DNA of 51,768 nt from Desulfobacterales bacterium (lineage in GTDB: Bacteria; Desulfobacterota; Desulfobacteria; Desulfobacterales; JASJAZ01). The DNA lies in NCBI GenBank assembly GCA_030066785.1, contig JASJAZ010000007.1, forward strand, positions 1-51,768, given 5' to 3'. The position numbers were made by a program, and so were the translations under genes. The notes below the pieces were generated by a model that was given only the letters and a program-made list of their open reading frames with translations, searched no databases and was not told the origin of the DNA. Shown here one piece after another: positions 42,214 to 50,812 of this stretch (position 1 is its first letter; every line of letters begins with the position of its first letter).

Positions 42214-43524
42214 ATGATTTCATTTGAAGCGCTAGTTGAAGGCAAGGAAAAACTTGCGGTTGTCGGACTTGGTTATGTTGGCCTACCGTTGGCGGTGCAT
42301 TTGGGCAAGCATTTCAAAGTGGTAGGCTATGATTTAAAGGCCGAACGTGTGGCGGAATTAGACTCAGGCCGGGATAGTACCCTGGAGGTATCCGCCGAAC
42401 AGTTGCAGCGCGCCCAGATCTCGTTTACAGACGATGCCAGATATTTGTCTGATTGCCGCCTGATCATCGTTGCGGTTCCGACACCGATTGATACTGTTCA
42501 TAATCCCGATTTAAACCCCCTGCGGGGCGCATCGCAGACCGTTGGCAAGCATTTGACCAAGGGCGCCTGCGTTGTTTATGAATCAACCGTCTATCCAGGC
42601 GCCACCGAGGAAGAATGTGTACCGATCCTGGAAAAAGCTTCCGGACTTATTTTTGAACGCGATTTTACGGTCGGTTATTCACCCGAACGGATCAATCCGG
42701 GCGACAAGGTTCATACGCTGGATAAAATTGTTAAAGTCGTTGCCGGATCGGATGCGCCGACGGTGGAATTACTGAGCAAGGTTTATGGTCAAATCATTCC
42801 AGCGGGAATACACCCGGTGACAAACATAAAGGTTGCTGAAGCTGCGAAAGTTATTGAGAATACCCAGCGGGACTTAAACATTGCCCTCATGAACGAATTG
42901 TCTATGATATTTGAAAAGATCGGCATTGATACCATTGATGTACTTGAAGCTGCTGGTACCAAATGGAATTTTTTGCCCTTTAGACCTGGTTTGGTTGGTG
43001 GTCACTGCATCGGAGTTGATCCATATTACCTGACATATAAAGCCGAAGCCCTGGGCTACCATCCGGAAATGATCTTATCCGGCCGGCGCATTAATGATGG
43101 CATGGGAAAATATGTAGCTGAAAAAACAGTAAAAACGTTAATTGCCGCCGGTCGGCACGTTCGAGGGGCAAAGGTGGCGGTCCTTGGTTTAACATTCAAG
43201 GAAGAGGTCCCGGATCTGCGCAATACCAAAGTCGTCGATATTATATCTGAATTGCAAGACTATGGCGTTGAGGTTGTGGTTCACGACCCCCTGGCGGATG
43301 CTTCTGAAGCGCGCCGGTATTACAATATCGAATTGCATGATTTAGATCGTATCAACGGTGTCGACGTGGCCATACTGGCTGTCGCCCACGAATATTACTG
43401 CAAATTAGGACTGAAAAAAATAGCCCAATTTTGTTCCAGTGATCCGCCCCTGGTGCTGGATGTGAAAGGCGCCTTTAGTCCGGCCGAATTTAATGCCGGT
43501 GAGATTCGTTATTGGCGGCTTTAA
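42214..43524 (+). CDS. Nucleotide-sugar dehydrogenase (TviB/WbpO-type)
   Basis: A 436-residue NAD-dependent dehydrogenase of the UDP-glucose/UDP-HexNAc dehydrogenase superfamily. GLGYVGLPLA (about 18-27) is the NAD-binding loop, PTPID (about 89-93), ENTQRDLNIALMNE (about 215-228) and the catalytic Cys C265 in GGHCIGVDPYYL are diagnostic. Similarity is strongest to the TviB/WbpO group that oxidises UDP-N-acetylhexosamines to uronic acids for surface polysaccharide. GAGAGGCATCT precedes the ATG. The neighbour CDP-alcohol phosphatidyltransferase is not obviously related. Confidence 0.9.
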   Translation: MISFEALVEGKEKLAVVGLGYVGLPLAVHLGKHFKVVGYDLKAERVAELDSGRDSTLEVSAEQLQRAQISFTDDARYLSDCRLIIVAVPTPIDTVHNPDLNPLRGASQTVGKHLTKGACVVYESTVYPGATEEECVPILEKASGLIFERDFTVGYSPERINPGDKVHTLDKIVKVVAGSDAPTVELLSKVYGQIIPAGIHPVTNIKVAEAAKVIENTQRDLNIALMNELSMIFEKIGIDTIDVLEAAGTKWNFLPFRPGLVGGHCIGVDPYYLTYKAEALGYHPEMILSGRRINDGMGKYVAEKTVKTLIAAGRHVRGAKVAVLGLTFKEEVPDLRNTKVVDIISELQDYGVEVVVHDPLADASEARRYYNIELHDLDRINGVDVAILAVAHEYYCKLGLKKIAQFCSSDPPLVLDVKGAFSPAEFNAGEIRYWRL

Positions 43525-43670
43525 TTGCTCCAATACAAAGCATCGATTCCAGATAAGGGCGGGAAAATTAATGACACTTGATAAAGGATGACACTTAGTT
43601 TAGCGCCAGTTGTTGTTTACGACTTTGCTTCCTAACCCGTGCTAATTTTGAGTTGAAAGCGAGTATCTGT

Positions 43671-44294
43671 ATGGCCCTGCGCAATACGCTAATCGCCGAT
43701 CTTTATTTTCGAGTCGTTAACAAATTCATTGTCCCCCAACTAGTTCATTTCTCCATTAGCCCCAACCAAATAACCATCAGTGGTTTAATTTTAGCACTGT
43801 TTGTTCCCGTGGGTTTTTACCTGCATCCCGCCGTGGGATTTTTTGTAATGGGTTTATCCGCCATGACCGATTCCCTGGATGGCCTTATTGCCCGAAATCA
43901 GGCGAAGGAAAGCTCGTTTGGCGCATTTCTGGATTCAAGTCTCGATCGAGCATCAGACTTTTTTTATTTGATGGGATTTTGGGTGCTCTTTTGGGATCAA
44001 GATGCTTTCATTTTGGCCAGCGCCATTATTTTTCTAAATTTACTGTGTACGTTTATGATCAGTTATCTCAAAGCCAAAGCTGATGTTTTAAATTGTACCT
44101 GCAACGTGGGCCTGCTGGAAAGGGGCTTACGAACAGTTTATCTGCTTGTTTGGGCCCTGGTTCTGAGCATCCTGCCAGAATATGTAAACGGGATTTTATG
44201 GGTAGGACTAGTGCTTTACGCTCTATTGGCTTTTTTGACGGTGTTTCAACGGATTAACCAAATTCACTGCAACCTGAAACATCCCCTAACGTAA
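43671..44294 (+). CDS. CDP-alcohol phosphatidyltransferase family protein
   Basis: A 207-residue inner-membrane enzyme with about six helices. The full catalytic motif is present: DSLDGLIAR, then G eight residues on, then DSSLD, matching DxxDGxxAR-x8-GxxxDxxxD. Family members make phosphatidylglycerol phosphate, phosphatidylinositol or phosphatidylserine-type lipids; this one has no clear subfamily tag. The ATG at 43671 (MALRN) is preferred over the TTG at 43653 because family proteins begin here. It ends 215 bp before a convergent exported hypothetical gene. Confidence 0.9.
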   Translation: MALRNTLIADLYFRVVNKFIVPQLVHFSISPNQITISGLILALFVPVGFYLHPAVGFFVMGLSAMTDSLDGLIARNQAKESSFGAFLDSSLDRASDFFYLMGFWVLFWDQDAFILASAIIFLNLLCTFMISYLKAKADVLNCTCNVGLLERGLRTVYLLVWALVLSILPEYVNGILWVGLVLYALLAFLTVFQRINQIHCNLKHPLT

Positions 44295-44401
44295 TTCGCC
44301 GCATCAACACGATTAACGTTGCCCTTCAGACTTCAGTTGGATTGTTGGCAATGTTATCCCAATATCCCTATTCTTAAAATAAGCGCGTATCTGATTAACA
44401 A

Positions 44402-44437
44402 AGAAAAAAAGAGGACCGCCTGCAAACTTGGCGGCCC
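44402..44437 (-). terminator. Terminator of the exported hypothetical gene
   Basis: On the minus strand GGCCGCC and GGCGGTCC flank an 8-9 nt loop, followed by TCTTTTTTTC. It lies 72 bp after the stop of the gene at 44509. Confidence 0.8.
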
Positions 44438-44508
44438 ATGATCGATTGATGCATTATGTAGAACGGTCATCCAAAAAGCCCAAAACAGCTTAGGTCAACG
44501 GATAAACC

Positions 44509-45048
44509 TTAATTATTTTGAGCGTATAAATGCGATTTATTATCTTTTGCCATGGCCAATTGAATCAAATGGGCTTTTTCAAATGCTCTCTGCCAAGCCA
44601 GCAATTCGGCATCTAATTTGCCGATAACCGTAGCGAACATTTCAAGGCTGGATAATTGCGAAGCTATCCGCAGAACTTCGTTTATGGATGCATAAAGGGC
44701 TAAAGAATATCGAATGGCATTCGGATTTGTCATGATATTGGACAAGTTTTTAAAGGCAAATTTTAAGTATAGTTTTTCATTGTCAAGCTGCGTTTTCCAA
44801 TATTCAAATTCAGCTTGAGAAAAACCAGCATTTTTTATCTGAATTTTGGTTAAGGCTTTGTTAAAGAGTACCATGCGGTATTCAAGACCCTTTAAAAGGC
44901 TATCGAATTCTTCAATTGTCAGCTTTTCCCGGTTTTTATACTTTTGATAATAAAACTTTAGATCATAATCGGCAGCACTTACCGTTCCTGCCGGGATAAA
45001 TAGGATCAGTAGGCATAGCGATACATATATGTTTATCAAAAATTTCAT
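44509..45048 (-). CDS. Exported hypothetical protein
   Basis: A 179-residue protein with a signal peptide (about 1-25: MKFLINIYVSLCLLILFIPA ending ...SAA) and a mature part made of charged helices with several Tyr and Lys residues. No Cys and no known motif. It is probably periplasmic; I do not recognise a family. It is a single-gene unit with its own terminator, preceded by an AT-rich gap of 700 bp. A GGAG-type site is not obvious; AGGAGTTAAAAATG is present just before the ATG. Confidence 0.7.
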   Translation of the reverse strand: MKFLINIYVSLCLLILFIPAGTVSAADYDLKFYYQKYKNREKLTIEEFDSLLKGLEYRMVLFNKALTKIQIKNAGFSQAEFEYWKTQLDNEKLYLKFAFKNLSNIMTNPNAIRYSLALYASINEVLRIASQLSSLEMFATVIGKLDAELLAWQRAFEKAHLIQLAMAKDNKSHLYAQNN

Positions 45049-45222
45049 TTTTAACTCCTGTTTGGGATTAAAACTTATTTTACACTAAAATGTCTGAGGG
45101 CACTCAGTGTTATATCAATAAATGTGCCAAAATGATTTTATTTTATAAACTATTAATATAATTATAAAAATAAAAATAATGAATTTTTAGCCTATTTGAG
45201 CTGACAATTTTTGTCATACAGC

Positions 45223-45417
45223 ATGCCGCACTGCGACATCATCGGCCCAATGGTTTTGAAGGGGATTTTTGCGATCACATAATTGAGGGTCCAATTTAAA
45301 CCACTTGAATTTAACGGTGCTAAAGTGCCGGTGAAAGTTCGTTTGGCATGTTGGGTCTATAACGACCTTGCGGCTGGCCTTAAAAGCCTATTTGGTGGCA
45401 AGGAGATAAGAAGCTAA
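45223..45417 (+). pseudogene. Possible remnant of a TonB-like C-terminal domain
   Basis: One plus frame from ATG 45223 is interrupted by a single TAA (45280-45282) and then continues to 45417, reading LRVQFKPLEFNGAKVPVKVR and further. The F-K-P...NG-x-x-V-P-V-x-V spacing resembles the last strands of TonB/energy-transducer C-terminal domains. The evidence is one short segment; it may be chance. Confidence 0.3.
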
Positions 45418-45470
45418 GAAATAAGAACGGCGGGGTTTTTACTTTAAAATGGGTCTGTATTACAAAAAAT

Positions 45471-45541
45471 AACCCAGGGGGCTGATGGCTATTTTTTTTA
45501 GCGGGATGTGAAAGAAAGGAAATAGACAGGCCCCCTAGGTT
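45471..45541. repeat. Long imperfect hairpin
   Basis: AACCCAGGGGGC (45471-45482) is nearly an exact reverse complement of GCCCCCTAGGTT (45530-45541), one G-T pair, and inner segments ctattt/aaatag (about 45489-45494 and 45520-45525) extend the stem. Loop material is about 24 nt. It may be a small RNA, an element end or a long terminator; no poly-T follows on plus, and no gene lies upstream. Confidence 0.5.
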
Positions 45542-45755
45542 GAGCAATCATTACCATGAAATTTTTATCAAATCAAGAGCGCTTTTGCATGAAATTGTCT
45601 ATTTAGATGCTAATTTAAATATCACCATTTCAGCTTATGCCAATTTTAACTACCCGCACATCATTTTCATCATCATGCCATTGGCAGCGTGATGATGATT
45701 TAACACCCATACCTGTTATTCCGCTCATGTGTAGGTATTCGCCTAACGCTTTGAT

Positions 45756-46892
45756 TTAGTGCTTGCGCAGCAGCAGGCTACCGATGGAATAACCGGCGCC
45801 AAAAGAGCAGAGCACGCCTAAATCACCTTTTTTAAGATCCTGATGATAGAGATGAAACGCAATGATCGAGCCGGCTGAAGCAGTGTTGGCATACCGATCC
45901 AGTACGATGGGAGCTTCTTCTGAGGTAGCTTCCCGACCCAACAGTTTTTTACCAATCAGGGTATTCATATTGATATTGGCCTGGTGCAGCCACCAACGCC
46001 TTATTTGAGAAACGGTAAATCCCTTTGCTTCCACATGATTGCGAATATGCTTTTCGGCCAGTGGGCAGACTTCTTTAAATACTTTACGGCCATCCTGATG
46101 AAACAGCTTGTCGGCACCGAAAGGATCAACATCGTGAGCGCGGCTAAGATAGCTGACATTGGAACGGACATTGCTGGAAAACTGCGTCAATGCTTGCGTA
46201 CTAATGATGTCGTAACAGTGGGCAGCTGTGCAGGCGTCAGCCCTTTCCACAATCATAGCGGTGGCAACATCCCCAAATATGAAGTGACTGTCGCGGTCAC
46301 AATAATTGATCTGGGGAGTGGTAAGTTCCGGGTTGATCACTAAAACACTTCGGGCAGTTCCGGCAAATACCATTTCATAAGCCCGATGCAATGCGAAGGT
46401 AGCCGCTGAGCAGGCCACCAGCATATCAAAGCCGAACCCGTTAATACCCAGGGCATTTTGTACCTCAATGGCGATGGCAGGATAGGCACGCTGGGTGTAG
46501 GCACACGATACGATGACGGCATCGATATCTGTGGCCTTTTTATTGGCGGCATCCATGGCATCGCGGGCGGCGTGCAGTGCCATTTCGGCTTGATCGGAAA
46601 TCACATTTTCCGGTCGTTCAGGAATAACCGGTCGCATTCGTTCAATATCCAGGATACCCTCCTTGACATAGACGAAGCGTTGCTTGATACCAGAGGCTTT
46701 TTCAATAAATTCAATGGAAGATTTAGGTTTGGCCTCCAGTTTACCGGCTTTGATATCGGCCCCATGGTCATTATTATATTTGTCGGCCCAACCATTGTAG
46801 GCGGCAACCAACTCGGCGTTGGTGATAATGTGTTCCGGATTCCAGAGGCCGCTGCCGCTGATAACTGCAGCGTTGGTATTTAATGATGGCAT
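45756..46892 (-). CDS. Beta-ketoacyl-ACP synthase III, FabH2-like
   Basis: A 378-residue KAS III-type thiolase-fold enzyme. The catalytic triad is visible as C161 in VACSAATF, His in WLHQANIN (about 304) and Asn in YANTASAG (about 338). It closely resembles the long FabH-like proteins of Pseudomonas (PA3286 type), which condense medium-chain acyl-CoA with malonyl-ACP, rather than the classical 317-residue FabH; RERM...PERPENV near residue 90 is part of this type. Role: initiating fatty acid synthesis from salvaged acyl groups, by family knowledge. It stands 160 bp after the ABC transporter operon on the same strand. Confidence 0.88.
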   Translation of the reverse strand: MPSLNTNAAVISGSGLWNPEHIITNAELVAAYNGWADKYNNDHGADIKAGKLEAKPKSSIEFIEKASGIKQRFVYVKEGILDIERMRPVIPERPENVISDQAEMALHAARDAMDAANKKATDIDAVIVSCAYTQRAYPAIAIEVQNALGINGFGFDMLVACSAATFALHRAYEMVFAGTARSVLVINPELTTPQINYCDRDSHFIFGDVATAMIVERADACTAAHCYDIISTQALTQFSSNVRSNVSYLSRAHDVDPFGADKLFHQDGRKVFKEVCPLAEKHIRNHVEAKGFTVSQIRRWWLHQANINMNTLIGKKLLGREATSEEAPIVLDRYANTASAGSIIAFHLYHQDLKKGDLGVLCSFGAGYSIGSLLLRKH

Positions 46893-47052
46893 ATTGGTTC
46901 CTCCATCAGCTCAATTATACGATTATCAAGAAATACTTTCCTGAATTCTCAGCTATGTGTGTCGTCTTTTTTTGTTTAACAATTATGGATACAAATGCTT
47001 GCATTCGCCATATTTTTTTAATTGCAAAACATTTGTCAATAGTTCCAGATAA

Positions 47053-48033
47053 TTATTCCGGCCGATACGGTTTTCCCAAGCAAGCCGGCGCATTGCCCGC
47101 AAGCAATTTCAGCAACGATTGTTTCCAGGGTGTGTTTTGCGCCCAGATCTGCGCTGTTTCGCGTTGTGCAAAAAACATGATCATAAGGGTAAATATCATC
47201 AGCGGAAACGGTGCTACCTGAAACACTTGGGCTGGGACCGAGGGAAACCAACCCTGTAAATAGATACCGATTACCTGTAAAAAGGCGAAAAGATAGGCCC
47301 CCATGGCGGCTTTGATCGGATTCCAGCCGCCAAATATCACCAGGGCCAGTGCGATCCACCCCGTGCCCTCGGCGCCTTGCGGTCGGCCCCAACCCGGTTT
47401 AATTGCCAGCGCGAATGTTGCGCCGGCAAGACCGACGAAAAGCCCTCCCAAAAGCGCGCTGAATAGTTGCATTTTGCGCGGATCTATTCCACGGGCGAAA
47501 GCCGCTTGAGGGTTTTCACCCACGGAACGCAATTTGAGCCCTTCCGGTGTGCCATAAATATACCACCAGGCCACTATGATGAGAATTAATGACAGATACA
47601 CCGGCCAATAGTGATTAAATAGGATTGGTCCAACAATTGGCAACTTTGATAACAGGGGAACCGGCAGTGGTGCTGCCTGAGGCCCGGCTAAGCGTGAATA
47701 AGGGTTTCCCAGAAAATAAGCCAAATCGCGGGCCATCAGCGTAAGAACAAAGCCAACGGCCACCTGGTTTTGATTCAAATATATACTGAAGACCGCTACG
47801 GTCGCAGCCAGTAAGGCTCCCACTCCAGCGGCGGCGGCAAATCCTAACACAATACTGTCAGTACTATAGGCCGTAACAAATGCCACCATGGCACTTAGCA
47901 TAATCGTACCATCCAGCGACAAATTAATCAGTCCGGCTTTTTCGGTGATGGTTTCTCCGATGGTCGCAAAAATGATCGGTGCGGCACCCGCCACCACGCT
48001 GGCCAATAAAATAGTTAGATTAAGTTCGGTCAT
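47053..48033 (-). CDS. ABC transporter permease (BMP/nucleoside-type), second
   Basis: A 326-residue permease with about nine to ten helices, of the BPD-transp-2 type, including TIGETITEKAGLINLSLDGTI near the start and the cytoplasmic loop EGLKLRSVGENPQAAFARGI (about 165-184). This is the shorter partner in importers using BMP-family binding proteins (nucleosides, simple sugars or related solutes). It begins 23 bp after the first permease, with no obvious substrate clue. It ends the operon. Confidence 0.9.
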   Translation of the reverse strand: MTELNLTILLASVVAGAAPIIFATIGETITEKAGLINLSLDGTIMLSAMVAFVTAYSTDSIVLGFAAAAGVGALLAATVAVFSIYLNQNQVAVGFVLTLMARDLAYFLGNPYSRLAGPQAAPLPVPLLSKLPIVGPILFNHYWPVYLSLILIIVAWWYIYGTPEGLKLRSVGENPQAAFARGIDPRKMQLFSALLGGLFVGLAGATFALAIKPGWGRPQGAEGTGWIALALVIFGGWNPIKAAMGAYLFAFLQVIGIYLQGWFPSVPAQVFQVAPFPLMIFTLMIMFFAQRETAQIWAQNTPWKQSLLKLLAGNAPACLGKPYRPE

Positions 48034-48055
48034 TTTTGTTTAATTACACATGTGA

Positions 48056-49105
48056 TCAATTTGCTGTTTGAAAACGCCGCCACCCGGACAAAGCCAATGT
48101 GGCCAACACCAGCGCACCTTGTATGACACCGCTAAGCGAACTATCCACTTGCAGTACCATGGGCAGTTGGATGCTGCCGACATTCAAACAGGCAAAGAAA
48201 AATGCGATCGCCGGCACAGCCCAAACCTTGTAATCGGCCAGCATGACTACCAGCAGGGCTAGGTATCCATAGTTGCTTGAAATTGCAGGCAGCAGCCGGT
48301 GGTATACGCCGGTTACCTGCAGATTGCCGGCCAGTCCTGCAAATCCACCGGCAAGCAGCATCGCCAATAGCATGTACTGATTCGGTTTCATACCAAATAG
48401 ATAGGACGCGTGCGAATTACTACCGATGGCGCGCAGCCTTAATCCGATGCTTGAATAGCGCAGCAAAATCGCAGACGTAATGATAGCCAACACGGCGAAA
48501 CCAACGCCAACCGGTGCCAGCCGCAGACTTTTAATGGTGCCCAACCACAGCTCAGTGGGAAAGACTTCCGTGCCGCTCATAGAAGCAACGCCAGGTCGTT
48601 TCCAGGGGCCAAAAATCAGCCACAGGATGATTCCTTGGGCAACGAAGTTCAAGCCCAAGCCCGCAAAAATTTCATTAACGCCACTGCGCGTTTTTAAAAA
48701 CCCGGCAATTACGGCCCAAAGTCCACCGCCAATAACACCGGCCACAAATGACAGGATTAATACGAACCAGGGAAAGGCGCTTTGGGTGCCCAAGCGTAAC
48801 ACCGCTGTGGAAAAAACGGCCCCCATAATCATTTGACCTTCAATGCCAATATTCCAGAGCCCGATTCGAAATGTATAGAGCAGGCCGCAGGCACAAAGTG
48901 TTAGTGGCACCCAAGCCTGAATCACGTGTGATAATTTAACCCAGGATCCCAACGATCCCTTGAAAATGTAGAAAAAGGCTTTGAAGGGCGGGGCGCCGGA
49001 GGCCATTATTAAAATAAATGTAAAGCAAAAAACAGTTGCCGCGGTGATCGAAATGTTCTGCAGCACTTTAAGAGGCTGATGGGATTGGGGGGTGTTCCTC
49101 GTCAT
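48056..49105 (-). CDS. ABC transporter permease (BMP/nucleoside-type), first
   Basis: A 349-residue permease with about ten helices: FTFILIMASGAPPFKAFFYI, then LLYTFRIGLWNIGIEGQMIMG (about 76-96) and a loop GLRLRAIGSNSHASYLFG (about 227-244) characteristic of the larger partner in BMP-type importers. It lies 108 bp after the ATPase gene and 23 bp before the second permease. Confidence 0.9.
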   Translation of the reverse strand: MTRNTPQSHQPLKVLQNISITAATVFCFTFILIMASGAPPFKAFFYIFKGSLGSWVKLSHVIQAWVPLTLCACGLLYTFRIGLWNIGIEGQMIMGAVFSTAVLRLGTQSAFPWFVLILSFVAGVIGGGLWAVIAGFLKTRSGVNEIFAGLGLNFVAQGIILWLIFGPWKRPGVASMSGTEVFPTELWLGTIKSLRLAPVGVGFAVLAIITSAILLRYSSIGLRLRAIGSNSHASYLFGMKPNQYMLLAMLLAGGFAGLAGNLQVTGVYHRLLPAISSNYGYLALLVVMLADYKVWAVPAIAFFFACLNVGSIQLPMVLQVDSSLSGVIQGALVLATLALSGWRRFQTAN

Positions 49106-49213
49106 ATTATATGCTTACTACTGTCATCGTGCTTTTATCGGGAATGCGATTATACCGACGGCATTTGATTTAAACGGTTTCAATCGTCAAATTTGCGGTT
49201 ACCGCACCATGTT

Positions 49214-50710
49214 TTAAATTTTTCCGGCAATGGCGCGACCCAATTCCTCGACACTGGTCTCACACGTTGGGACATCCTTGATGATGCGGCCGTTATAAAA
49301 AACCAAGACCCGATCAGCTACCATCATGATTTCATCCAACTCCGAGGAAGAGAACACAATACATGCATCCGTCCTGCAATATTTTTGAAGGTGCCGCCAT
49401 ACCCAATGCCCGGACTCCACATCCAGTCCGCGGGTAGGGTTTTCCAACAGCAGCAATTTTGGGTTCGATGGCAAAAAAGAGAGCAGGAGACGCTGTTGGT
49501 TGCCGCCCGAAAGTGACGCAACCAATGTTTGCTTCTGACCTTTGATACTGAATTGAACAATGCTGTCTTCCGCTTTTTGCATGGCTTTGGACCAGTTGAC
49601 CCAAAATTCACCGGACACCTGTAATGCAAAATGTTCAGCAATGGTCAGGCTGGGGATTAATCCTTCTTCCATCCGTGAAGCCGGGACATACATACCGCCA
49701 TAATCTTTGAAGACGTGATAATCTTGGTCGGTCACGTCACGTTCATACATATGAATTTTACCTTGGACCGGCTGCTTCAATCCGGCCGCGACGCGCATAA
49801 AAACGCCTTGTCCACTGCCCTCAAGGCCGGCCAATCCAATTACTTCGCGTTGGTGAAATTGGATGCTGCATTTCTCAAGTCCTGCGCGCCCTCCGCTGGC
49901 AGATACACCTTGCATAACTAAAGCTGTTTTGCCAGGGGTGATGCGGCCACACTGCGGAGTCGAGGGGATCTGGCCAAACATCATTTTTAGAAGTTTTTGA
50001 GCATCAAACGGCGCCTGCATATTACCGGTGACCTTGCCCCGGCGCAGTACCGTAACGTTATCGCAGAGTTGTTCGACATCTTCCAGCTTGTGGGAGACTA
50101 AAATGACAATTTTGCCTGCAGTTGCCAATTGGCGCAGGGCTTTAAATAGCACTTCTTTTTGTAGGCTAGAAATCCCCGTGGTCGGTTCGTCCAACACAAG
50201 GATATTGATGCCAAGTGCCAGTAAACGGATAATTTCAAGTTGTTGCCGTTCTCCGATGGTCAGGGAACGGATGACTTGGTCAGGTCGAAGTGCGAAATGC
50301 AGCTCATCGGCCAAGGACTGTAATTTTTGGCAAAACGACTGGTTTGATTGAGTCAATCCCCGGCGTTGGCCGATAATAAAATTTTCCAGAACTGAAAGAG
50401 CCGGAAAATCAAGAGGGTCCTGGTAGAGCATTCCGATACCCAAGCGTGCCGCGATGGCTGGACTAGTGTAATCTACCACATGTCCATCCAGTAAAATTTG
50501 GCCGCTGGTTTTACGGATGTAGCCGGCTAGAATTTTCATTAAAGTGCTTTTGCCGGCACCGTTTTCGCCCAGAATGCCAAAAATAGTGCCCGCTTCAACT
50601 TTTAAATTGACACCATTATTGGCACGTACCGGTCCGTAATGTTTGTGTATATCTTTCAGTTCAATATGCACGGGCTTAGTACTATCGGACGCAAACGGCA
50701 ATAGGTTCAA
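49214..50710 (-). CDS. ABC transporter ATPase, two-domain sugar/nucleoside type
   Basis: A 498-residue double ATPase. Domain 1 (about 15-240) has GILGENGAGKSTLM, a LTIGERQQLEII signature-like segment and LVLDEPTTGIS. Domain 2 (about 255-490) has the degenerate P-loop GLAGLEGSGQGV, the intact LSGGNQQRLLL signature and LLLENPTRGLDV; a degenerate second site is normal in this family. TTG at 50710 is the likely start, but a GTG 18 codons later is possible. Preceded by a hairpin that separates it from the binding protein gene. Confidence 0.91.
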   Translation of the reverse strand: MNLLPFASDSTKPVHIELKDIHKHYGPVRANNGVNLKVEAGTIFGILGENGAGKSTLMKILAGYIRKTSGQILLDGHVVDYTSPAIAARLGIGMLYQDPLDFPALSVLENFIIGQRRGLTQSNQSFCQKLQSLADELHFALRPDQVIRSLTIGERQQLEIIRLLALGINILVLDEPTTGISSLQKEVLFKALRQLATAGKIVILVSHKLEDVEQLCDNVTVLRRGKVTGNMQAPFDAQKLLKMMFGQIPSTPQCGRITPGKTALVMQGVSASGGRAGLEKCSIQFHQREVIGLAGLEGSGQGVFMRVAAGLKQPVQGKIHMYERDVTDQDYHVFKDYGGMYVPASRMEEGLIPSLTIAEHFALQVSGEFWVNWSKAMQKAEDSIVQFSIKGQKQTLVASLSGGNQQRLLLSFLPSNPKLLLLENPTRGLDVESGHWVWRHLQKYCRTDACIVFSSSELDEIMMVADRVLVFYNGRIIKDVPTCETSVEELGRAIAGKI

Positions 50711-50725
50711 ACCGCGAAAAATACA

Positions 50726-50758
50726 AAGTGCAGAAAGCCGCTAGGGATCTCTGCACTT
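50726..50758 (-). terminator. Hairpin between binding protein and ATPase genes
   Basis: AAGTGCAGA (50726-50734) pairs perfectly over 9 bp with TCTGCACTT (50750-50758); on the minus strand it is followed by TGTATTTTT. Such an element after a binding protein gene often limits expression of the downstream transporter genes. Confidence 0.55.
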
Positions 50759-50812
50759 AAAGCCGTTAATATTGGTTTAGACGCAAGCCGGATCGGTTTG
50801 AAATCAAACCAG

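Larger units (their letters stand above)
45049..45755. other. Gap with a broken frame and a long hairpin
   Basis: The 707-bp gap holds AT-rich promoter-like DNA next to 45049, the likely pseudogene remnant at 45223-45417, and the long dyad at 45471-45541. No intact gene was seen. Confidence 0.5.

Noticed and set aside
49324..49641. Minus-strand frames within the ABC ATPase
   Set aside because: They are alternate-frame shadows of the two-domain ATPase.
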